6,105 nt of DNA. Source: Actinomycetota bacterium. Lineage in GTDB: Bacteria > Actinomycetota > Thermoleophilia > Solirubrobacterales > Solirubrobacteraceae. The stretch spans positions 485 to 6,589 of the forward strand of contig VAYD01000099.1 of NCBI GenBank assembly GCA_005883905.1, written 5' to 3'. The notes beneath the pieces were generated by a model. That model saw only the letters and a program-made list of their open reading frames with translations. It did not search any database and was not told the origin of the DNA. Below, piece by piece: positions 1-5,191 of the stretch; positions within the stretch are counted from its first letter, which is position 1; the number at the start of each line of letters is the position of its first letter. Both the position numbers and the translations under genes were made by a program.

Positions 1-123
1 GAGCCCGCCCAGCGCGGGGTCGTCGCGGAACGCTCCCGTGACAGCCGCGGCGTCGTCGGCGCGCAGCCGCCGCAGGACGAACCCGTCCCCGTCGATCCGA
101 TGGGGCAGCTCGACCGGCTTCAC
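1..123 (-). CDS. GNAT N-acetyltransferase, RimJ/RimL-like (N-terminal fragment, truncated by window edge)
   Basis: Only the first 41 codons are visible; the frame stays open to base 1, so the gene continues beyond the left edge. The GTG start (121-123) overlaps the TGA stop of the upstream GNAT gene as GTGA, which implies translational coupling and sets the start; there is no obvious Shine-Dalgarno. The visible protein reads MKPVELPHRIDGDG, then FVLRRLRADDAAAV and AFRDDPAL. The pattern of a strand ending in LRRLR followed by DDAAAV and a helix is the usual opening (beta1-alpha1) of RimJ/RimL-type acetyltransferases, which move an acetyl group from acetyl-CoA to an amine such as a protein N-terminus. 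The acetyl-CoA-binding loop lies outside the window, so the family call rests on the N-terminal pattern alone and the substrate cannot be guessed. It would be the fourth gene of the minus-strand operon. Confidence 0.6.
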   Translation of the reverse strand, partial: MKPVELPHRIDGDGFVLRRLRADDAAAVTGAFRDDPALGGL

Positions 124-575
124 AGCTCGAGCTCGTAGTACAGCTGGATCGAACCGTCGGCCTTGCCCTCGCGGTTGCTGAACCCGAGGCTTTCGTACAG
201 CGCGCGGGCGGCGACGTCGTCCTCGCCGGTGTTGAGCTCGATGTAGCCGGCTCCGCGCTCGCGCGCGAACGCGAGCACCGCATCCATGAGCGCACGCCCG
301 CGGCGCTCCCCGCGCAGGTGCGGGACGACGTACAGCTCGGCGAGGTAGCACTCCAGGCCCTCGACCCAGAGCGAGGGGCGGAAGCGCAGCAGCGCGAACC
401 CGTCCGGGCCGTCGCCGACGAGCAGCGCCGCCGAGTCGCCGCTCTCCATCAGCGGCCGCAGGCGCTGCGCGATCACCGCGGGGCCGGGCGTGACGTCCTC
501 GTACTCGGAGTTGAAGTCGTGCAGCATGCGGCCGATGTCGTCGACGTCGTCGAGCGTCGCCAGGCGAACCTCCAT
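120..575 (-). CDS. GNAT family N-acetyltransferase
   Basis: A complete 151-residue single-domain acetyltransferase, about the usual GNAT length. It opens MEVRLATLDDVDDIGRMLHD (beta1-alpha1, the VRLAT.DD pattern). Strand beta4 is LAELYVVP at about 78-85, followed by the acetyl-CoA pyrophosphate-binding loop RGERRGRAL at 88-96. The family normally has R-G-x-G-x-G here; R88 and the last Gly (G93) are kept, but the first Gly is replaced by R91. Helix 3 is DAVLAFARERG, then the beta5 strand YIELNTG (111-117), and the C-terminal AARALYESLGF (122-132) is the classic GNAT motif B with its conserved Tyr. The ATG at 573-575 is chosen because homology begins there; it lies 7 bases after the crotonase stop without a strong Shine-Dalgarno, so re-initiation from that gene is likely. 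The substrate is unknown: GNATs acetylate amines on small molecules, antibiotics or proteins. Its link to the CoA enzymes upstream is positional only. Confidence 0.88.
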   Translation of the reverse strand: MEVRLATLDDVDDIGRMLHDFNSEYEDVTPGPAVIAQRLRPLMESGDSAALLVGDGPDGFALLRFRPSLWVEGLECYLAELYVVPHLRGERRGRALMDAVLAFARERGAGYIELNTGEDDVAARALYESLGFSNREGKADGSIQLYYELEL

Positions 576-582
576 TGCTCTG

Positions 583-1338
583 TCAGCCACGCCTGCGCTC
601 CGCGAACCCGGCGAGCGCCGCGCGCGCGTCCGGCTCGTCGAACAAACGCACGCAGTGGTACGTCTCGCGCGCCATCGCCTCGTCGAGCAGCGAGCCGAAG
701 CGCTCGTTGAGCATCGCCTTGGTCGCGGCGACGGCGTCGCGCGACGTGCGGTCGAACACGCCGATCCAGTGGTCGATGCGCGCATCGAGCTCGCCGGGCG
801 CGACCATCTCCGTCGGGAACCCGTGCCCCAGCGCCCACGCGGCGTCGCGCTCCTGCCCGCCGAGCAGCAGTTCGCGCGCCGCGCTCTCCCCCAGGACCTC
901 GGGCAGCAGCAGCGTTCCGGCGTTGCTTGCGACCAGCCCGATGCCGACCTCGGGCGTGAGCACCCGGATGCGGTCCGTGCAGAGCCGCAGGTCGCAGCTC
1001 GCGGCGAACTCGAGCGCACCGCCCACGCACACCCCGTCGACTGCCGCGATCACCGGCACGGGCAGCGCGAGCACGACGTGGGTCATCCGCTGGAAGCCCT
1101 CGATCGTCGCCGCCCACGCGGCGCTGTCGGCCTCGATCGCGCTCTGCAGGTCGTCGCCGGCGGAGAAGTGCTCGCCCGCGCCGCGCAGGACGATGCTGCG
1201 AACCGATGCCTCCGCGCCGGCCTGCTCGATCGCGTCGGCGATCGCGGTCATGGTGTCCAGGTCCCAGGCGTTGCGCCGCTGCTGGCGGTCCCACACGATC
1301 ATGCGCGCGGTCCCACGGGTCTCGGTCGTCACGATCAT
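583..1338 (-). CDS. Enoyl-CoA hydratase/isomerase (crotonase) family protein
   Basis: A 251-residue single-domain crotonase, close to the roughly 260 residues usual for bacterial enoyl-CoA hydratases. The N-terminal strand VWDRQQRRNAWDLDTM (15-30) matches the family's LNRP..RNAL pattern. The first oxyanion-hole segment is GEHFSAGDDL (55-64), with A60 in the position of rat hydratase Ala98. The second is GVCVGGALEFAASCDLRL (102-119), with G107 matching Gly141. E110 lines up with catalytic Glu144, and E130 in TPEVGIGL with Glu164. With both glutamates present, hydratase activity on an enoyl-CoA in the cytoplasm is plausible, but crotonases also isomerise, dehalogenate and cleave rings, so the exact reaction is open. 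The ATG overlaps the ligase stop (ATGA, 1335-1338). AGGAG at 1351-1355 lies 12 bases before it, a rather long spacing. A second in-frame ATG 12 codons inside has no Shine-Dalgarno and would remove beta-strand 1, so the upstream start is preferred. Confidence 0.92.
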   Translation of the reverse strand: MIVTTETRGTARMIVWDRQQRRNAWDLDTMTAIADAIEQAGAEASVRSIVLRGAGEHFSAGDDLQSAIEADSAAWAATIEGFQRMTHVVLALPVPVIAAVDGVCVGGALEFAASCDLRLCTDRIRVLTPEVGIGLVASNAGTLLLPEVLGESAARELLLGGQERDAAWALGHGFPTEMVAPGELDARIDHWIGVFDRTSRDAVAATKAMLNERFGSLLDEAMARETYHCVRLFDEPDARAALAGFAERRRG

Positions 1339-1345
1339 GCGCGCG
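1294..1345. repeat. 16-bp direct repeat duplicating the start context of the crotonase gene
   Basis: CACGATCATGCGCGCG (plus strand) occurs perfectly at 1294-1309 and again at 1330-1345, 36 bases (exactly 12 codons) apart. On the minus strand each copy reads CGCGCGCATGATCGTG, so both contain an ATG followed by Ile-Val codons. The outer copy is the chosen start of the crotonase gene and overlaps the ligase stop; the inner copy encodes residues 11-15 (ARMIV). It may be a small in-frame duplication or a codon-usage coincidence. Confidence 0.6.
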
Positions 1346-2618
1346 ATTCTCTCCTGATCGCCGCGACGGCGGGCGGCAGCTCGTCGCCGCGCGCGGTGCG
1401 ATGGACGATCCGCGTCTTGTGCTCGGCCACCGGCAGCGTGCCCGGCTCGAGCCGCACGACCGTGAAACGGGCGCGCAGCGCATCGTGCAGCCGGCCGGCG
1501 AGCCCGACGAGCTCGACGTCGTCTTTCGCCTCGACGTAGACCTCCAGCGGCGGGATGATCGGATCGCCCTCGGCGACGACGCAGTGGCGCCCGAGCCGCG
1601 GGTCGTCGGCGACGATCGCGCCGATCGCCTGCGGGTAGACGTTCACCGCCTGCACGCGCAGCATGTCGTCGCGGCGCCCGTCGATGCGGATCCGCGGCGT
1701 GTCGCGACCGCAGGCGCAGCGCTCGGTCCACACCCGCCCGAGATCGCCGGAGCGATAGCGCAGCAGCGGCGACGCCTCGCGCTGCAGATGCGTCCACACG
1801 AACTCGCCCGTGACCCCGTCCTCGAGCGGCAGCGGCTCGCCCGACTCAGGGTCGACCACCTCCAGCACCGCGTGCCCGCGCACGGTCAGGTGCAGCCCCC
1901 CGCCCTCGCCGCAGGCGCCGCCCATCGTCGACCAGACGTCGCTCATGCCGAACGTGTCGGCGACCGTCGCGTTCCACGCGGCCTCGATCTCGCTGCGGAC
2001 CGCAGCGAGCCCGGCGCCCGGCTCGCCGGCCGTGACGATGTGGCGGATGCCGAGGCCCGCGGGGTCGATTCCCTCCTCACGCGCCCGGGCGGCGAGGTGC
2101 GCCGGGAACGACAGCGTGCCGAAGATCGCGGTGATCCCGAGCTTCGGGATCAGCTCGAGCAGGCGCCGCGACTGGCCGGTGCCGACCGGCACGACGGTGG
2201 CGCCGCTGGCTTCGAGCGCCATGTGGTCGGCGATCCCGCCGGCGTAGAGCGCGTAGTTCAGGCAGTGCGCCACGACGTCGTCCGGCCGCAGGCCCGCGAT
2301 CGCGAATCCCGCGCCGCCGATCGCGCTGTTGGCATCGTGGTCGTGCCGGGTGAACCCGACGGCGACCGGGTCGCCGGTCGTGCCGGAGGTGACGTGGATG
2401 CGCACGAGCGATGCCGGCGGCGCGCAGAGATGCTCGCCGAGCGGCGGCCGGCGCTGCTGGCCCTCGCGTAGCTGGTCCTTGGTGGTGAACGGCAGCCGCG
2501 GGAGGTCGGCGACGCCGCGCACCATGCTGCCGCGCAGGCCCTCGGCGTAGAACGGGCTGCTGGACTCCAGGTAGATGAGCTGCCGGCGCAGGAGCTGGTC
2601 CTCGTTCACAGCGGGCAT
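1335..2618 (-). CDS. Phenylacetate-CoA ligase family (PaaK-like) adenylate-forming enzyme
   Basis: A 427-residue protein, close to the roughly 430-440 of PaaK (COG1541). Members convert an aromatic or related carboxylic acid, ATP and CoA into the acyl-CoA via an acyl-AMP, in the cytoplasm. All core motifs appear in order: the ATP-binding loop VTSGTTGDPVAVGFT (76-90); DTFGMSD (221-227), the counterpart of PaaK's DxYGLSE; YRSGDLGRV (288-296); CACGRDTPRI (301-310), the PaaK-type CxCGR segment; the hinge region GRRDDMLRVQAVNVYP (314-329); and K401 in EHKTRIV near the C-terminus, the likely adenylation lysine. C236, C301 and C303 could form a small metal-binding cluster (inference). It starts at ATG 2616-2618; an in-frame stop lies a few codons upstream, so no longer form exists. 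No Shine-Dalgarno is visible, so a short or leaderless transcript is possible. It heads the minus-strand operon. True phenylacetate use is not shown: no paaABCDE or ring-opening genes are in view. Confidence 0.9.
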   Translation of the reverse strand: MPAVNEDQLLRRQLIYLESSSPFYAEGLRGSMVRGVADLPRLPFTTKDQLREGQQRRPPLGEHLCAPPASLVRIHVTSGTTGDPVAVGFTRHDHDANSAIGGAGFAIAGLRPDDVVAHCLNYALYAGGIADHMALEASGATVVPVGTGQSRRLLELIPKLGITAIFGTLSFPAHLAARAREEGIDPAGLGIRHIVTAGEPGAGLAAVRSEIEAAWNATVADTFGMSDVWSTMGGACGEGGGLHLTVRGHAVLEVVDPESGEPLPLEDGVTGEFVWTHLQREASPLLRYRSGDLGRVWTERCACGRDTPRIRIDGRRDDMLRVQAVNVYPQAIGAIVADDPRLGRHCVVAEGDPIIPPLEVYVEAKDDVELVGLAGRLHDALRARFTVVRLEPGTLPVAEHKTRIVHRTARGDELPPAVAAIRRESRA

Positions 2619-2628
2619 CGTCGCATTC

Positions 2629-2640
2629 GTGACGCGTCAC
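2629..2640. promoter_or_regulatory. Perfect 12-bp palindrome, candidate operator in divergent promoter region
   Basis: GTGACGCGTCAC is its own reverse complement over all 12 bases. It lies 10 bases upstream of the ligase ATG and about 80 bases upstream of the divergent TTG start, in the only divergent intergenic region of the window. A perfect dyad here is what a dimeric repressor (for example TetR or GntR type) would bind to control the operon. No regulator is identified and no confident -10/-35 could be read, so the role is inference. Confidence 0.45.
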
Positions 2641-2680
2641 AACAGGATTGGGAACGGGCCTCTGGTCGGTTCCGCGCGGG

Positions 2681-2697
2681 CGCGGCAGCATGCCGCG
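2681..2697. promoter_or_regulatory. Inverted repeat (7-bp arms, 3-base loop) upstream of the secreted hydrolase gene
   Basis: CGCGGCA (2681-2687) and TGCCGCG (2691-2697) are exact reverse complements around GCA. The element ends 14 bases before the AGGAG of the hydrolase gene, so it could be an operator or a hairpin in the 5' leader. A three-base loop is tight but possible in RNA. No T-run follows, so it is unlikely to be an intrinsic terminator. Its function is unknown. Confidence 0.35.
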
Positions 2698-2711
2698 GTT
2701 TCTTCACCCCT

Positions 2712-2716
2712 AGGAG
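2712..2716 (+). promoter_or_regulatory. Ribosome binding site fixing a TTG start
   Basis: AGGAG at 2712-2716 is followed by six bases (CGAGAG) and then TTG at 2723. The near-ideal spacing, and a signal peptide that begins immediately after, support TTG as the real start rather than a codon further in. Confidence 0.8.
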
Positions 2717-2722
2717 CGAGAG

Positions 2723-5143
2723 TTGTCCCACCGTCCTTTCGCCGCAGCCGGCTTTGCCGCAGCGGCCCTGTTCATCGCCGCCGTACCGGCCCCGGCCGCC
2801 ACGGTGTCGCCGCGAGCCACGCTCGCCACGCCGAACCAGACCGCGCTGCTCGCCGCCCGCGGCGCGGTCGTGACCGTCGAGGCTCCGCGGCGGAGCGTCG
2901 CCCGCGTCGCGCTGTACGCACGCGGCCACCGGATCTCCGGCACGCGCCGCATCCGGTTTCGCCACGCGACGCACGTGCGCCGCGTCCTCACGCTGCGCGG
3001 CAACGGCATCGACCTGTTGCGCCGCTGCAGCCCCATCAAGCTCGAGGTGCGCATGACCCTCCGGCGCGGATCGCACACGTCCACGGTGCGCGACCGCCGC
3101 GCGCTGGCGCTCGATCCCAGGCGCTGCCCGGCTCCGGCCCCTGCGCCCCAGGCGCAAGCGCCGGGCGACGATCACCCCGCCGCGCCGGCACCCAAGCAGG
3201 ATCGCTCGCTCTTCAAGGTCGGCACCGCGGTCGTCGACATCTCGCCGACCAGCCCGATGCCGGTCGGCGGCTACGGCGCCAACTACATCGTCACCAACGG
3301 CGTCCACGATCCGCTGCAGGTCCGCGCGTTCTTCGTCGGACACGGCAAGGACGCCGTGACGTTCGTGTCGGTCGACTCGCAAGGCTGGTTCGCGGCCTAC
3401 CAGGCCCCGAACGAGGGTGATGGAGCCGACGACGCGCGCCGCGAGGCGGCGGCCGCGCTGGCGGGTCGCGGCTACGACGTGAGCGCCTCCAACGTGGTCG
3501 TGTCCGCCACACACGACCACGCTGCCCCGACGATCATGGGCATCTGGGGCCACACCGACCCGGCGTACCTGCACGCGATCAAGCAGGCCGCGGTCAAGGC
3601 CGTCCTCGACGCCGAGGCCGGCGCACGCGATGCGGAGCTGTGGTCCGCGACGGGCACGATCAAGGGTCTCGTCTCGCAGGTCCAGGGCACCGACCAGATG
3701 GCCGGGTTCGCCGTGGACACCGAGCTGCCGATCCTGTGGGCACGCGAGCCGGGCACCGGCGCGACGGTCGCGACGTACATGGATGTGCCGACCCACGTCG
3801 ACCAGTACAACCCGATCTCGTCGCCGGAGCATCAGTTCAGCGCCGACTACCCGGGCTACGTGCGCGACCGCCTCAAGGAGCTGCTCGGTGGCACGTCCGT
3901 CGTGGCGGAGTCCACGCTCGGCCGCCAGGAGAGCATCGGAGCCGACTCCACCTATGACGAGGTCGGGCACCAGGGCCGGTTCATCACGAACCAGGTCATG
4001 CGCGCCCTGACCCACGCGCATCGCATCAAGGACACCACGCTCGCCGCTGCGTCGCAGCCGTTCTCGACTCAGGCAGAGAACATGGGCCTGCTCGCCGCCA
4101 TGTCGTGCAACCACCCCGGTGGGCCGCTCGGCTGCCCCGGTCCGCTGTCGGAGCCTGCGGGCAACAACGGCGAGGGCACATGGGACTGGAGCGCCGTCGG
4201 CGGGATCTTCACGATCAACCGCTCGCTCGACGCGCCGTGGTTCACGCCCGTGCCGGCCGTCGGCACGACGGCGACCGTGGCCCGCGTCGGCGACCAGGTG
4301 TACGCCACGGCGCCGGGCGAGGCCTTCCCTGAGGTGACGAGCGCGATCAAGCGCGCGTTCGACGGCTCCGACGGGATCCGCGACTCGCACATCATCGATC
4401 ACGCCGGCGACCAGCTCGGCTACTACTGGGACCAGCGCCCCGGTGTCTACCCGTCCGCGCAGCTCGCGCAGAGCGACTTCCAGCGCTTCAACGTCGGCTC
4501 GCACCTCGCGCAGGACAACGTCGACGCCGTGGACGCGGCGGGCGCCGCGCTCGGGCTGGTCCCCGCAGCGGAGCACCCGTACGCGGAGGTCGACAACCCG
4601 AATGCATTCGCGGAGCCGACGATCCAGTTCTACTCGAGCCGCGTCGAGACCGACGACCCTGCGGTGAGCTTCTACGGCACCGCCAAGAAGGCCCAGGCCC
4701 CAGGCGCGCCGTCGACATCGATCGGGTCGAGCGCCGGTACTCAGGGCGACGCCAAGATCGCGTGGGACTTCGGCGACGGCACGATCGAGACGCAGAGCAA
4801 CCAGACCCGCTTCACGCACACCTTCCCTGGCCCCGGGACGTACCGGGCGCAGGCGAGCGTGACGGACAACCTGGGCAAGACGTACCGCTGGGCCCAGACC
4901 GTCCGGATCGATGCGCCGCTGTCGGCCGCCGTCGATCAGGACACGGCCGACGGAAAGGTCGTCCTGACGGCTCGCGCGCTCGGCGGCCAGCGGTTCGACG
5001 TCCTCGCGGCGCACTGGACCTTCTCGGACGGCGCGAGCGCCGCCGGGACCTCGGTCACCGTGCCGTCGGGTGCCGATCACGCGACGGTCACGATCGTCGA
5101 CGGCGCCGGCAACACGGCGACCGCGACGGTCGCGATCGCCTAG
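2723..5143 (+). CDS. Secreted neutral/alkaline ceramidase-like hydrolase with PKD domain
   Basis: An 806-residue exported protein. Residues 1-26 form a signal peptide: short basic start (H3, R4), Ala/Phe-rich core, APAA cleavage region. Residues 27-135 are an Arg-rich, probably beta-rich module I do not recognise, with two cysteines (C102, C135). A Pro/Ala linker spans about 136-158. Residues 163 to about 650 resemble the neutral/alkaline non-lysosomal ceramidase fold: FKVGTAVVDISP, GGYG, DPLQVRAFFVG, VTFVSVDSQGWF, SNVVVSATHDHAAP (256-269), DVPTHVDQYNP (354-364), FSADYPGYVRD (372-382), VVAESTLG (393-400), ATAPGEAFPEV (528-538) and GYYWDQRPG (566-574). H264/H266, H358, E533 and Y567 or Y568 are candidate zinc ligands, and S397 sits where the ceramidase nucleophile would be (inference). 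WDFGDG (681-686) to about 730 is a PKD domain; 764-806 is a degenerate PKD-like repeat. There is no membrane anchor, so release to the medium or wall is expected. The motif HDHAAP differs from HTHSGP, so the substrate may not be ceramide. Confidence 0.72.
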   Translation: MSHRPFAAAGFAAAALFIAAVPAPAATVSPRATLATPNQTALLAARGAVVTVEAPRRSVARVALYARGHRISGTRRIRFRHATHVRRVLTLRGNGIDLLRRCSPIKLEVRMTLRRGSHTSTVRDRRALALDPRRCPAPAPAPQAQAPGDDHPAAPAPKQDRSLFKVGTAVVDISPTSPMPVGGYGANYIVTNGVHDPLQVRAFFVGHGKDAVTFVSVDSQGWFAAYQAPNEGDGADDARREAAAALAGRGYDVSASNVVVSATHDHAAPTIMGIWGHTDPAYLHAIKQAAVKAVLDAEAGARDAELWSATGTIKGLVSQVQGTDQMAGFAVDTELPILWAREPGTGATVATYMDVPTHVDQYNPISSPEHQFSADYPGYVRDRLKELLGGTSVVAESTLGRQESIGADSTYDEVGHQGRFITNQVMRALTHAHRIKDTTLAAASQPFSTQAENMGLLAAMSCNHPGGPLGCPGPLSEPAGNNGEGTWDWSAVGGIFTINRSLDAPWFTPVPAVGTTATVARVGDQVYATAPGEAFPEVTSAIKRAFDGSDGIRDSHIIDHAGDQLGYYWDQRPGVYPSAQLAQSDFQRFNVGSHLAQDNVDAVDAAGAALGLVPAAEHPYAEVDNPNAFAEPTIQFYSSRVETDDPAVSFYGTAKKAQAPGAPSTSIGSSAGTQGDAKIAWDFGDGTIETQSNQTRFTHTFPGPGTYRAQASVTDNLGKTYRWAQTVRIDAPLSAAVDQDTADGKVVLTARALGGQRFDVLAAHWTFSDGASAAGTSVTVPSGADHATVTIVDGAGNTATATVAIA

Positions 5144-5159
5144 AGCAGAGGGCCACAGT

Positions 5160-5191
5160 CCCCGGCGCGTTCAAGCCGTGACGCGCCGGGG
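5160..5191. terminator. Bidirectional hairpin terminator between convergent genes
   Basis: CCCCGGCGCGT (5160-5170) and ACGCGCCGGGG (5181-5191) are perfect reverse complements, giving an 11-bp GC-rich stem with a 10-base loop. It starts 16 bases after the TAG of the hydrolase gene. On the other strand it covers the last codons and the TGA of the regulator, whose stop falls in the loop. No U-tract follows on either side, as is common for stem-only terminators in GC-rich actinobacteria. Convergent placement fits termination of both transcripts. Confidence 0.7.

Noticed and set aside
120..1019. Reading the GNAT gene as a 299-residue protein with a long N-terminal extension
   Set aside because: Residues ahead of MEVRLATLDD are Ser/Arg/Ala-rich shadow of the crotonase gene in another frame. 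GNAT homology begins at the ATG at 575.
490..1539. Plus-strand open frame of 349 codons opposite the crotonase and GNAT genes
   Set aside because: Composition is Arg/Ala/His-rich with no domain, and it crosses the boundaries of three well-supported minus-strand genes.
583..1797. Reading the crotonase as a 404-residue fusion starting inside the ligase gene
   Set aside because: The extra N-terminal part is Arg/Ala-rich shadow sequence of the ligase; crotonase homology starts at the ATG at 1338, which overlaps the ligase stop.
1206..2471. Plus-strand open frame of 421 codons opposite the ligase gene
   Set aside because: The antisense minus-strand frame has every PaaK-family motif in order; this one is Arg/Asp/Ala-rich shadow coding.
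2627..2642. The GTGA...TCAC dyad as a CRP/FNR-family site
   Set aside because: The CRP consensus has six bases between TGTGA and TCACA; here the GTGA and TCAC halves are separated by only four, so it does not fit.
2651..2673. GGAAC...GTTCC in the divergent intergenic region as an ECF sigma-factor promoter or operator
   Set aside because: The arms are only 5 bases with a 13-base gap, and no matching -10 element lies at the spacing an ECF promoter needs.
2606..5080. An 824-codon open frame on the minus strand, antisense to the secreted hydrolase gene
   Set aside because: Its translation is Arg/Gly/Ala/Val-rich without recognisable motifs. It lies opposite a gene with a signal peptide, domain motifs and a ribosome binding site, and it runs into the ligase gene. 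Long antisense frames are expected at this GC content.
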